From: Parelaphostrongylus tenuis | Taxonomy: Eukaryota > Nematoda > Chromadorea > Rhabditida > Metastrongylidae | Length of the DNA: 64,000 nt | Assembly: GCA_019055375.1 (NCBI GenBank) | Contig: JAHQIW010007006.1 | Coordinates: 186,001 to 250,000, forward strand | Direction: 5' to 3' | Program-made: the position numbers and the translations under genes | Notes under the pieces: generated by a model | The model's input: only the letters and a program-made list of their open reading frames with translations | Databases searched by the model: none | Told to the model about the DNA's origin: nothing | In this document: positions 50,501-61,552 of the stretch, piece after piece | Position numbering within the stretch: position 1 is the stretch's first letter | Layout of the letters: each line of letters starts with the position of its first letter

Positions 50501-50769
50501 CGTATTTGCACCGTCGGCTGTTACTGGTGAGGCTACTTTGAGTAATACTATTGGCATCTCTAGAACATAAGAAGAGTGTTCATATCTACTTGGCAATCAG
50601 TCAAAGCCAACCCTTAGTTAAAAGGGTTCTTTTTTTTTCAAAACAAAACTGCTAAGAATCGAATTTAAGACAACCAGGGGTGCGTACTGGTATCGATGTA
50701 TCATCCTTAACTTATAATGGCTTCCTCAGGACCTAAGAACAGACAAAAATCACTGGATTGGCAACAGAC

Positions 50770-51219
50770 CTTTGTCTTTGGCCCCCATGATATTCCTATT
50801 ATTTCCTAGGCAAGTCGTAGAGTTATGGCTCGTTGACGGCGTACAAGTTAGATCTAAACCAGCAAATGAAGTTGCCGTTTTCAGTGAAGCAATGTTCCAA
50901 CTATGGGAAGGCATCGACAAAGAAGCATCAGTCTCCACTCCTGTAATTTTCTTCTAACAAAAAAAAAGGTTGGCTGATAAACGAAATCAGAATCTGTCTC
51001 GTCACCTCCAGACAATGGTCCGGTAATTTTAGGAGACACCTCATGCGAAGAATTACGCGTTGCCGACGACGTAACTCTTGGTTTATTCGGTACGGAGTAG
51101 ACAGGATTCCTGACATCGCCAGAGTGTGAAACTGAGGTAGACGGTGGAAGCTCCATGTCTCCAGAGTTTGGTGTTCGATCGGGGATAGGTGACGTTGGAG
51201 GTGGTGGGACAAACTCCAC
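50770..51219 (-). CDS. Candidate linking exons (Pro/Ser-rich) of the adaptor-like gene
   Basis: Two stretches on the minus strand look coding: 51219-51006 (FVPPPPTSPIPDRTPNSG, MELPPSTSV, NPVYSVPNKPRV) and 50940-50770 (ETDASLSMPSHSWN, FAGLDLTCTPS). The first has a CAG acceptor in phase with a possible GTGTGT donor at 51443 near the end of the upstream exon. The second is in phase with the first, and its GTCTGT donor at 50769 is in phase with an acceptor at 48835. A PVYSV motif matches the YxxV motifs upstream. Alternatively the second exon is terminal, with a stop at 50750-50752. Both donors are non-optimal, hence the moderate confidence. Confidence 0.42.
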
Positions 51220-51431
51220 CTGACGAGTGGAAGTGCTAACAATCAACGAACCTGAAAATCCCGAGATATCCCACTCCTGCTAAAGCTCAACGTGCTGCCT
51301 GTTTAGAACTAACTTGCCTTGATTAGTAGGTGGTCGTACTCCACTATAGGTAGAATTTTGAGCATCACCGACCTATAGATAGCTGCTATACATATTCAAA
51401 TACTTGAATCAACTAGAATAGCCTTAGAGTT

Positions 51432-54400
51432 TTAATGACACACAGTCTCATATTCGTTCCCAATCACAGAATAGTAGTGCTCTCTTGCCGGTGGAGCCAA
51501 CTGCCCTTGTTGTCGTAATCTTTCACGGACGACATCTGCGTTCTCGCGCACTGTGATGTAACGGTACGATGGCTCGCGACTAGACATCGACTCACCATCG
51601 CCAACCTGAAAAAGAAAAACAGAATCCACGTATGAGAGCGTGTGGCGCACTGGTTTATGCCCTTTGACACACACACGGGCGACGAATCAATGGATGGTGG
51701 TTAGATTCCGCGCTCGAGGCTCGCTAGGCCTGACTCGGTGAGTTGGTGCCAGATAAGTCTGGGAGGATAGAGGTAGTGACTTGATAGATGGGTAAACCGC
51801 CACAGGTCACTGTCAGAGTTATATATGTCCCCAATCACCTCAAACGATACCAAATGAAGACGCGTGTATGCCGCATTCCTCAGGAATTGATCAATGCCGA
51901 GAACTTCAATGCTAATTCTAGGTGGAGCTGCAAACATATTAAAGCCAGAGAAAATGGCACTTCATCTCCTTCACTCATCCAATACGATACTGAAAGATAA
52001 AGCTTTTAGCGATTATCAATTCCTGGGGGATGCGTCACGTTCTCAACTCCCTTCGTAGCTTCGCGGAGGTGTTTCGAACGCAGATGTGGCCTTTACAGTA
52101 ACTAACGGTGGCCTACTGTATACTAAGTCAATGTCGTTATCTTCTAAGTCGACTCTGGCATCAATGCATTGACTCCGGAGCGATGAAAGGCTTGGTGAGT
52201 CCTGAGCGCGGGATCGAAGCATCGATCACCGCTTCATCGACCACGTGTGTACCGTGGAGCACCTATAACCAGTGCACCACGCGCACTCTAATATTTCATT
52301 ATTTAACCTGACTGCATATGTAGAAATATATGTACCTGTGAGATTTTCTGTGGAAGTTCCGGTTCCAAGTCTCCCTCCATAATGTCGTCCATAGTAACTC
52401 GTGAAGGACCAGGCATTGATGCGACTTCATCACTGACCCCGAGAGGTGAACGTCTTATCTACAAAGCAATTATTCGCAATACCTTAGCATTTATAGACTT
52501 CTGATATCTTTAGAAATTTTTCATAAGACTTGAATTGTTGAGAAGAGTTAGATCGTTATAGATAAACTTTAGAGAAAATAGAGACGCCTCACTTTAGAGT
52601 ACAACTGATCGACCTCTCGTTCTGTACGTTCGATGCACTCTTTATATCGGACCGACTTGGATACTTCGGGTTTTACTTTCGCATATCCAGGATCATAAAT
52701 TCCACTGCTGTCTTCGTCCCGATCGGCTATAACACCGTTACGCCGTGGTTCAGACGTGATAGAGCTGAACGGGGAAAGCTAAGAGATGAAGAAAGATGAC
52801 TTATTTTACGAAAAAAATTGTAATTCAAGAAATAAACAAGTGAAAACCTGTAGAAGGGACTTGTGACTACTATTTCAAATAAATTTTTGAAAGATCGACA
52901 AAAGTAAGAGATAGTATGGACCTTTACCTGTATGGATCCTCACTACCACCGATTGTATAGATCTGTGACGCGCTCTGATAGACCATGTCGTCATGTGTCA
53001 ACGGCATAGCTGATATTTTTCGTCCAGAAAATACAGGATAGTCATACTTTCTTTCATGACGAACAGATGTCACTTCACCTAACTGGAGAAAAAGAACGCT
53101 ATATTTCATAGAACTTTCTGAACTTTAGTAAAATCCGAAACCTAACATACCTTCGAATATACAGGATCGATAACGGAATCATTTTCTGGATCGATGGATT
53201 CATACATGGGAATACCACCTTCATCAGCAAACGGTACATTTGTTTTCCGACCTTTGTCAATGACTGAAAACTAAGTTTTAAAGAGAACAACAATCAGATT
53301 CACAGCAATCCATAAACAGCAAACTATAGCGCGCATGGTGTAGGTGCTCTGCGACACGCATGCTGACGTTCATCTGACGGCATATGGCTCGATCCTGTCT
53401 TCAGGGCTCAGCAAGTCTTTGATCCCTGCGGGGCCGGTCAATTGGAACCACACTTATCTAACAGGGTAGCTGTACTGATTTGATACATCGGTAGGCAGCA
53501 ACGGGCCATTGCAAAGGCCTGATATGCATTTAATCACCTCTACTATACTACGAACGGAATCGAATGCATGGCGTATTCCATAAGGATTGATTAGCGCCGA
53601 GTGCTTTATTCTTCAAACAGTATCCCATCCAATTCCATAGATCATTATTTTCATAACAATTAACACACTGTAACCACCAATTACGATGCATTTGGTGAGA
53701 AAGCAATGGTGGAGTTTAACTTTCAAGCCACCATATCTCACCATATGACCACTAACAGTCTCACTGAAGACCTACCAGGATCTATAAATGTTTGCCTACA
53801 AAGTATAAGCCCTATCCCACAGGCCCCCTTATCTCACTGAAACGAAAATTCCACTTTTTCAGACACATGGAAAGCTTTTGCAAACTCTGCTGGCTTAACC
53901 CTTTCGGGACTGTGGACCCACTGCCTCTGCAACTCTAACACCCAGCGTGGGAAGCATTGAATGTATTATTGTATTGTTTCAAATGTATTATTGTTACAAT
54001 AAACCCAATGATGTAGAGTGGTATGCAAAAGTGCTTGCGTCAGCTGGAACTAGAACCCAGATTTCACTCTTCCCGAGAGCGCGTGCTGAACCGTTGCACT
54101 GTATTATTGTTGTTATTTTCCTACTTATGACATGATAATATATTTACATATGACACAGCATAGAAATAGCAGAAAACAATACAATTGAAATGATACGATA
54201 ATAGATTCATTGCGTTCCCACGCTGGGAGTTAGAGATGAATAGGAGGTGGGTTCACGATCCTAAAAAGACGATCCTAAAAAGATTAGATGGACGCTTCTT
54301 GAAGCAGCTAAACAAGTGGGATCCCGTCCACAGGGCTCCGGTGATTATCTAAATGTATACATAAGGTTTGCGATTGCTGGGCAATCATGGGGTATTCTAA

Positions 54401-57400
54401 AAACTTCTAACTTTGCGCTTTTTTCAAATGACTCATTCTAAACATCCATCCAGAAAGAGAAAACCTTACACAATGTCTCTTATTCAGATCTGCGAACTTC
54501 TAAGCTATTGAAATACTCTATCCTAGAAACACCAAAATTGATAAACCCAAGTTCAGAGTTATGTGTTGAACCTATCTCACTTTATCTCTACAAAACAGGC
54601 TATGTATTTACCTCAAAACCTAGAAAACTATAGATGCATCTAATTTTCAATCTATACCTGAGTACATATCCGCTGGTAACTGAGGTAAAGCCCGTCCCAT
54701 TTGTAAGGGAGCAGAAGCCCTTAGCGATGAGCATTCATCTCCGCTAACACCGCACTAAAATATTTTCAAAATGAAAATGAAATAAAGAAATGGAGAAAAA
54801 ACTTTGAAAAATCAATATTTCCGTATGAAGTATGAAGGAGACTTAAGAATTTGTAGTCGATAAGGAAAGAGTGAGATGCGGGTATAACTCCCGCGCGATG
54901 TTCACGGTTTTCCATATTTCCATATCACTTAACAATTCATAGACATCTGACCAGAGAAAAATCGGTACTACTCCGTCTGGTAGCACAGATTTCCAAGCCT
55001 ATCCCATACACTTGGTAACAAGCTTTCATAAGGAATGTTAGTAATCATTTGAAAGCTTAAACCTCAAGCTAGAGCCGTACGTGGACTTTTTTTTTTGAAA
55101 AGATCACCCGCAGTAAAAATCATGTTTCACTCGCGCAAAATCCTCGTGATACAAAGCTCTTTACTTAGACTATTAGTGATCATTCAATAGTTTAAAACTA
55201 ACCAATTCTAACGCTGTGCTTATATCCTGAGAAGACCACCTTTTTGCAACACAGCAGGAGAAAATACGATTAATTCACATGCGCGAGCAAGTGTTTCTTG
55301 GCCAAATCACGGATGGTGGAGTAAGGTGTAGAGGTGGGTGCACGTGAACGTCGATTGATAGCGCCTAAGGTATATTTGACTAGGAATTGTTTCCCGCTTA
55401 GGACTTAACTCGTGATTAAATGTCTAACTCTGATACTAGAAGATTTTCTCTACGGGTTCATGTGCTTTTCGTACTTCCACCGAAGTAAAAGTTGAACTGA
55501 GCGGCAGATGTGAGATATAACTTTATTTTAAATTTTTCAGCGTTATAAGAGGATCTTTTTGAAAGACCGGTCACGTACAGCGCTAGCATGAAATTTACAC
55601 TTTCGAATGACTACTAACACTTTTTGTGAAAACTGCCTGTCCAGTGTAGGGGATAGGCTTGAATATCTGTGCTATCAAACAGAAAAGAACTGAAAAATGT
55701 AATAAAGATTCAAATATTTAAGAAAAAAGCCCGAACCTTTGTTGCTGGTTGAGAATGTCTCTCGTTTATCCGGTCGATTCGATTAGTCTGACGAAACTGA
55801 ACACAGTGGGATGTCGAGGCTTCAACGGAGACAACACTTAGAGCTGCTGGATTAGCGACACCATAGACTTCATCCGGATCCCTTAAAGTTTATCCACAGT
55901 CAGACAGAACTTTGATCTATTTATCCTGACCTTTTCGATTTATAAGGGTTCAACTCGTTACAAAACAGAAGAAATAACAGAATATCACTAGCGAGAAAGG
56001 ATAGAGCTCACAGCACTGACCAATCCCTGAGAAACCCGCCATGCCTTTGACTCCATTTGTAGCATCGTGAATCGAATGCATCCGTGGCCTTGACAATGAC
56101 TCACGGTGACCTACCGATGTGTCTAGTCTGTGTTGCTATTCTCCCATACAAGTCTGGTACCAACTGACCGACTCTAAAGGGATGAAAAGCGTGGTGAGAA
56201 TCGAGCCGGGATCAAACTATCGACCATCGACTGCGTGACCACTGTGTGCTGCAGAGCACCTCTAACCATCGCGCCACACACGCTCATTTCTACTGGTATT
56301 GTAAAGGACTTTAGGTTCACTTTTTTCCAAAAGTAACGATATTTCAGACGAAAAAGAACCTTTTAACAACCGAGGACCGATAGGAAGAAAAAATTCACAA
56401 AGCTTTCATTTGGAAAGAATATACTTTGTGTACAACAGAAAAGAAGACGATAAGCGATTCCCTCTTCCCTCCTCCCACTTCCCTTACTCAGAAGAAAATT
56501 AAGCAAACTCTCAAATCTCAATGAGCACTTCGTAAACAAGACCAAGCAGCGTTCACTGAATATCGCAAAGGTGACCAAATAAACAGTTATCCCTCACAAC
56601 AGAACTTCTAGGAACCGATTTGGTGCACTGAAACGGTATTTCTTGCCATCTCGGACAAATGTGATACCAGATTTCGGGCACGTAGGAATGGAGAGCTCGG
56701 CTGTCTAAGAAGATGAGTGGAGCGGAAGGATGAGGAAAAGACCGAGCGGGACCGATCAGCTACCGATTGCGTCGATCATGAAATACTTCCGGCCTATGAA
56801 CGACTCGGATACTTACTTCAAATCTTAAAGCTTCAAGTCCTACATAAGAAATTCTCATGGCGAACAACCGTGCCTTCAACGGTACACATCTCAGTAGACC
56901 TCTACAGGCAGTTGGAGCTCAAATAACACGAACCCAGAAGTCTAGCCGTACCTGGCGACCTGTTAGTTTGCACGATGTATACACAATAACGTAGCACGTG
57001 TGGCGCAATGGCTAGAGGCTGTCCTGTGACATACACGCGGTTCATTATTCAATCCCGTCGGTGAATTGGTACCAGATTAGTCTGGGTGACTAGTATTAGG
57101 TGGTTCCATAAGTCTTGGCACTAAAGCAATTATTACCAAATTTATCAAACAGAAGTAATTCACAATACGATTTCGGTATCGTTCACTTGCGCACTTTCTT
57201 GTGAACATTTTGGTATACAACCTGCCTATGTTTGCTTTAAAATGGAGCTGTCTTGGGAATGAATTCGCCTGCTACTCATGCACGAATGGCGCCCTGGAGG
57301 AAATGCTAGTGAAGCGGCGCGCATAATAAACCCTCAAGAGACGACGTGTACCAGCTGAGGCACACGATTGTTTGGAGTTCTTTCTCGCTGGACAAAGCTT

Positions 57401-58741
57401 TTGTCTTAGACACTTGATAATTATTCAAAATCTTAAAGAAAAAAATTTTTTTACGAAGCTGTAGCAGCGAAAATAAAGTTACATCCCACATTCACTTTGC
57501 TTTATTTGCTCAGCTTGGAGTTGTATATCGCTCTTCGCCAAACTATTACTAGTCATTCGATAGTCCAGAGATCTCGAGATTTTCGCTGTTGCAACTTGTT
57601 GCTTAAGGGTTATCACAGGTCGCTGTAAGATCGAATATAAGATTATATTTCACACTCAGAGTATTTATCGCATAGATAAGTTGATGCACGAAATACATAC
57701 GTCGAGAAAATATGGGGTGTCCAAGCAACACAAAAAAACCTGGAGTTTTACTTCCCAAACGGAAAAAACCCTAATTAAATAACAAAAATCGCGCGCCTCT
57801 TGAGAGTTGCGCTGTGCGATCGATCAACTGTCATCCCTAGAGGGTTAATGCAGCTTTTTGTGAACAGTTCGAGCACAAATGATTGTTCAGACTGTTTTCT
57901 CTAGTTTTGAAATTCACAAATCATTTCCTAGCCATCCTTTCTACAACCGTATCATCGCCCTAAGCTCCACTGATCTTGCGCGCCGCTTCATTAGCTTTTT
58001 CCCCTAAGCGCCATTCGTGCATGAGTAGCAAGCGAATTTGTGCCCAAGACAGCTCCGTCTCGGAGCAAGTATAGATAAGTCGTATACCAAAATGTTCGCA
58101 AGAAAATGCGCAATTGATCGATACCAAAATCATGAAACTTCAATTACTTCTGTTTAACAAATTTGATCTCTAATGCCATGATACCAGAACTTGAGGAGCG
58201 ACCTAAAAAACCTAAGCGACCCGTGAATATGATTGAGATCTATGTACCATAGCACAACGGATCAGCTTCTTCTGCAGGATGGGATGAAATTTTTTACAAG
58301 TTTCTTGTAAGAAATTTGCTGCTTAATCCAGAAAAAGGATCAGAGTTGATCTTTCCGCCCGTACACAAGTCTGTCATTTCTGGATCTTCTGTGAATCAGC
58401 CCTATGATGCCACGAATGGAAACCAATGCATGGCGTACCCTTGTGGACTGATCTTTCCGAAAGCATTAACCTTCATTTTTCTTCAGAAAAAACCACCCTC
58501 AGTACCTCACATAGCATCTCGTGCCGTAGAAATGAGCAATTAAATTTATGAAAAATGACCAGAAAAGAGGGAATAACCTTGGCTTGACTTTTTTACAGCA
58601 CGTGCACAGCGTAACCAATGTGACCATCGAGATCACAGAGCAAATCGTCAGGATGATTTGGGTGGAATTGAACCCGATGGCGACGACGGCTTCATCACCG
58701 CCGGCTAGAAGCATTACCCCAACCCGCCTCCAACTGTATTC
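51432..58741 (-). CDS. Transmembrane adaptor-like protein with many YxxV/I/L motifs
   Basis: Exons on the minus strand: 58741-58578 (ATG at 58714), 55881-55737, 54754-54658, 53263-53151, 53082-52928, 52764-52593, 52458-52336, 51605-51432. All phases agree; 371 residues if the TAA at 51432 is used. Residues 1-18 are a short outer segment with NST at 16. About 19-36 are a membrane span, immediately followed by CTCCKK (Cys 37, 39, 40), a likely palmitoylation site. The tail has at least ten Tyr motifs of YxxV/I/L type, for example VYGV, MYESI, YDYPV, PYSSI, GYAKV, RYITV, YYSVI and EYETV, plus a Pro motif ALPQLP. This order is that of vertebrate transmembrane adaptors such as PAG/Cbp, LAT and NTAL, which recruit SH2 proteins after Src-family phosphorylation. 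Homology is not established; only the architecture is seen. A TTTCAG at 58742 may be an SL acceptor. It may continue into the exons at 51.2-43.6 kb. Confidence 0.8.
51638..51915 (+). repeat. tRNA-derived SINE family A, copy 5
   Basis: It begins 'gcgtgtggcgcactggttta', has a B-box-like 'gttagattccgcgc', then the body and a tail 'ggaattgatcaatgcc'. It lies in the adaptor-like gene intron just upstream of the exon ending at 51605. Confidence 0.65.
52010..52295 (-). repeat. tRNA-derived SINE family A, copy 6
   Basis: The minus strand begins 'gcgtggtgcactggttatag' and carries 'gcttcgatcccgcgctcagg' as B-box region, followed by the body. It lies in the intron before the exon ending at 52336. Confidence 0.7.
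53326..53605 (+). repeat. tRNA-derived SINE family A, copy 7
   Basis: Starts near 'gcgcgcatggtgtaggtgct' with a decayed A box, contains 'ggctcgatcctg' as B box, 'ggtcaattggaacc', 'catcggtaggc' and the tail 'gaatgcatggcgtattcc'. It lies within the adaptor-like gene. Confidence 0.65.
53990..54115 (-). repeat. tRNA-derived SINE, family C
   Basis: The minus strand has 'agtgcaacggttcagcacgc', then 'tgggttctagttcc', then 'ttttgcataccactctac'. It is related to the copies at 27.1 and 44.9 kb. Confidence 0.5.
55030..55730. repeat. Foldback-family repeat in the adaptor-like gene
   Basis: Units 'ctcgtgatacaaagctcttt', 'gatcattcaatagttta' and 'gcacatgcgcgag'-like stretches match the repeats at 46.4 and 49.7 kb in order; the right half (55.4-55.72 kb) is the inverse arm. 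It ends just below the exon at 55737-55881. Confidence 0.45.
56018..56290 (-). repeat. tRNA-derived SINE family A, copy 8
   Basis: The minus strand begins 'gcgtgtgtggcgcgatggtta', with 'gtttgatcccggctcg' as B box and the full body and tail. It lies in intron 1 of the adaptor-like gene. Confidence 0.7.
56993..57093 (+). repeat. tRNA-derived SINE family A, copy 9 (head part)
   Basis: The tRNA-like head ('gtggcgcaatggctagaggc', 'ttcaatcccgtcgg') and start of the body are cut off at the left end of a mariner-ended element. A tail-like piece ('ccaatgcatggcgtaccc...gactgatc') reappears near 58415-58465. Confidence 0.65.
57096..58206. mobile_element. Element with mariner-type ends in inverted orientation
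   Basis: The left arm (57096-57340) starts ttaggtggttccataagtct and, after about 150 bases, carries a start codon and a mariner-like N-terminus (IRLLLMHEW, then NASEAARIIN). The right arm (about 57960-58206) is the inverted counterpart, with the same N-terminus in better shape (MELSWAQIRLLLMHEWRLG... on a diverged copy) and an end reading cgacctaa. Between them lies foldback-family sequence (57385-57800). No transposase C-terminus is present, so it is a nonautonomous derivative. Confidence 0.65.
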
Positions 58742-58982
58742 CTGAAATCCAGAAGGAATCCTCGAATAAATTAGAAAGTACAAATTATACATACCAAAAC
58801 GGATACAAGAGCAAATCCAAATAAATCTCTATATAATTAAAATAATAAAAAAATAATCAAAAAAACGGAGAAATTCATTAAAGTTGCCAATTTTCCCTCC
58901 ACACATTTGAATTCAAAGTGTCGAATTATTTTCACAATTTTGAGAAATACAGTCTCCGAAAAACCAAAGCCATAAGTTTGAT

Positions 58983-59066
58983 AACTCTTCCTCTTTCTCT
59001 TCCTCTCTCTCTCCCTCTCTCTCTCTCTCCTCTCTCTCCTCTCTCTCTCTCTCTCACCACCTCACC
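58983..59066. repeat. CT microsatellite
   Basis: A nearly pure CT/CCT tract of about 80 bases (GA on the minus strand) lies about 250-330 bases upstream of the first exon of the adaptor-like gene. Confidence 0.9.
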
Positions 59067-59199
59067 TCATATTATGAGCAGAGTGAGATCGAGAGCAGAT
59101 CAAGAAAAATCGATACAGGCTTCCAGATCCTCTTGGAAGAAGCTATGGCGGTGGTCGAACCCCTGACGGACAACGACGAACAGCAAAATCAAGCTCAGA

Positions 59200-59420
59200 G
59201 CCACTTCACAGTTGGTCGTTTGAATAGGCGAATGTGAAGGCGGCCGCGGTGCATCGACGCGACGGCGACAGCAGCGGCGGCGGCGGCGGTCAACCGTAAC
59301 GACGGGCGAAGGTCGAGGACAGTTCGACCGAGCGCCGACGACGGCGGAAGTTTGCGGGGGGCCGGGGGTCCGGAAATGAGCACCTTTCCCAGTTCTTGAT
59401 CAGGATGTGAAGCTGGGATA
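59200..59420. promoter_or_regulatory. GC-rich block upstream of the adaptor-like gene
   Basis: This stretch is conspicuously GC- and CpG-rich (repeated gcggcgg, cgacg, gggggccggggg) against an AT-rich background. Together with the GA/CT tract it sits head-on to the minus-strand gene starting at 58741. A promoter role is inferred. It could instead be foreign repeat sequence carried with the adjacent RTE copy. Confidence 0.3.
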
Positions 59421-59429
59421 AAAAGAGCC

Positions 59430-60180
59430 GACACCACGGCTTGTTGACCGATTTCGACAGCGCCTGTGGGAAGATTGGTCTTCAATTAAATCTAACGAAG
59501 ACGATGTTCATGAGGAACGGATGGGTTTCGAATGCCCCATTCATGCTCAACGAAGCGAGCATCTCCGAATGGTCCAGTTAGGTCTATCTAGGTCCTGAAC
59601 TTAACATGAAGAAAGAAAACGAGCGGCTTGGGATACGTTTAAGAGCATCGAAGATGTAGTGAAGAGGACAAGGGACATCCGACTCCGTGCCCATCTTTTT
59701 GACTCGGCGATTATCCCTGCCCTAATTTATGCAGCAGAAACCTGGTCGCTACGTAAGCAGGATGAAAGATCATTTGCCGTTATCGAACGCGCAGTCGAAA
59801 GGTCGATGCTAGGAGTATCCCGTATCTCGCAAATGAGAGAAAGGATTCGTAGTTCCGACCTACGTCGACGATCGAAAATCAGAGGGCCGTTCTGCACCCC
59901 AAGATATCGAAAATAAAGTGGGCCGGACACGTGATGCGCTTCAACGACAACCGATGGACGAGAGCCGTTACCGACAGGATTCCTCGGGACGTCAAGCGCT
60001 CTACAAGAGAACACCGACCCGTTGGTCCGATTTATTCCACGAGAGGCATGAAAGAAAAATATGATGCTCAGCGAATTCTAGAGCGAGGAGGACCCACTGG
60101 GCTACTCTTGCACGCGATAGGGAAATATGGAAGAGTTGCTGGTACCCGCTCGAGTCACTCCACGATCAACTGGACGACAG
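59430..60180 (+). pseudogene. RTE retrotransposon 3' relic (copy 6)
   Basis: Fragments in order: [28 protein letters not shown], then [84 protein letters not shown]. It begins just after the reverse-transcriptase catalytic region and has a few frameshifts. It is the least decayed RTE tail of the window. A family A SINE begins exactly at its 3' end. Confidence 0.85.
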
Positions 60181-60425
60181 GTGATGGCGCAGTGGTTAGA
60201 GGTATACTGCGTCGCACACATGTCGAAATCGGGATCGATATCGCGCTCATGGATCACCAAGCCATCCATCCCTCCGGAGTCGGTAAATTGGTACCGCGGA
60301 CTGCTCGCAGACTTGGCTGGAAGGATAGGCAGCACAGACTCGATATAGCGGGATGTCACCTCAGACGAAGTTGAAAATTGAAGACGAATTTATGGCGCAT
60401 CCATCAGGGATTGATCAGCACGAAG
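60181..60425 (+). repeat. tRNA-derived SINE family A, copy 10
   Basis: It begins 'gtgatggcgcagtggttaga' with a good A box, has a B-box-like 'gggatcgatatcgcgc', the family body ('ggtaaattggtacc', 'gacttggctgga') and a tail 'catccatcagggattgatc'. It directly abuts the RTE tail. Confidence 0.7.
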
Positions 60426-60460
60426 GGGCTTATTCGTTAGGCTTGGTAGTGGTGTTCGTG

Positions 60461-60850
60461 GCGGGGTAGCGCAGTGGGTTAGTGATTCAGTGTGACAGAA
60501 AGCGATGCGCTAGTTCAATTTCTCGTCTACCATTTTTCGCAGTCACGCGGGAACGCCTAAGCCCCAACTAGCCTCAGCACTGCAAGAAAATCTGACTGGA
60601 TCAGTACTCTGTGGCACTCATAAAGGCAAAATTCTCAAGCAATAGCCGAGAACTGTTTTCAAGAAGTGCTGTTATCCGCACGAGAGATCGTGGTGACGGA
60701 TTGTGTAAAATGAATACCGCAATAATACCTTTCAGTCGACTGTTTTGAGACCTCGCTTGAAAATTCGATATGGTCTGATAAAATATTATAACTTTTAAAG
60801 AGTTTTGATACGGCATTGCGAGTGCTATGCGGACGTTTCCACGATACACA
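60461..60850 (+). repeat. tRNA-derived SINE, family B-like
   Basis: The head 'ggggtagcgcagtgggttag' and a B-box-like 'gttcaatttctcg' are followed by 'gcctcagcactgc' and 'aaattctcaagcaatagc', shared with the copy at 61.55 kb. Confidence 0.55.
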
Positions 60851-61261
60851 CACGCCTCATCAGTAGCATTAGAGGCGCCGGAGAACTATCACGCTCCGTC
60901 ACATGAAAAGATCAAGAAAGAAAATATTCAACTAGACCATAATGAATTTTAAAGAGTCACAAAATAGTCGATTGCAAGGTATAGTTGCATATGCTTCGTA
61001 ACAGTCGTAAGCCATGCAATAGACAATCAATCACTCTGAAAGAACGCCACATCAAGCGACTTTTTCACCTAACCTAAAGAGATACATCTTCGGAGCCTCT
61101 ACTACTAGTTGCGGGAGGAAACCGAGAGGCACATGATGATGAGGCGTGCAAGTAACGCCGAAACTTACGTATAGCCCTCGAAATGTCATACCAGACTTCT
61201 TCAAAGGCTTAAAATATTTTGTTAGACTAAAGACCATAATTACAATTGATGCTCATTGACG

Positions 61262-61530
61262 GTAGGCTGTGGCCGAGTGCTTAGTGATGCTTGGTGCCGG
61301 GTTGATCTCTCGAACACTCTCCGGCAATGACTCAACAACAAGCGCCCAAAGGAACGCCCCAGCTTAGCCATCTTCGAGATTACAGGGTCTGCCTAACCGG
61401 TATCCTAAGACATTCATGAAGAAGACGAAATGGTCAATAAAGTGATGAATGCGAGGATACGAATCGAATGCTGGAAGTACTGGGATCTGCACAGTAAAAT
61501 GTCATGACGGGTCATGAACCCAAAATAAAA
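61262..61530 (+). repeat. tRNA-derived SINE, family B
   Basis: The head 'gctgtggccgagtgcttagt' is followed by 'gttgatctctcgaac' and a tail containing 'gaagacgaaatgg' and 'aaaataaaaataaat'. It is related to the copies at 27.7 and 47.2 kb. Confidence 0.6.
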
Positions 61531-61552
61531 ATAAATATAATTTTTCGGGGTG

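Noticed and set aside
58983..59066. CRISPR or tandem gene array
   Set aside because: The tract is a simple CT microsatellite; no spaced direct repeats of CRISPR type occur anywhere in the window.
59195..59485. Ala/Pro-rich minus-strand frame as a gene
   Set aside because: It is produced by the GC-rich block and runs into the antisense of an RTE copy; long frames are expected in GC-rich sequence.
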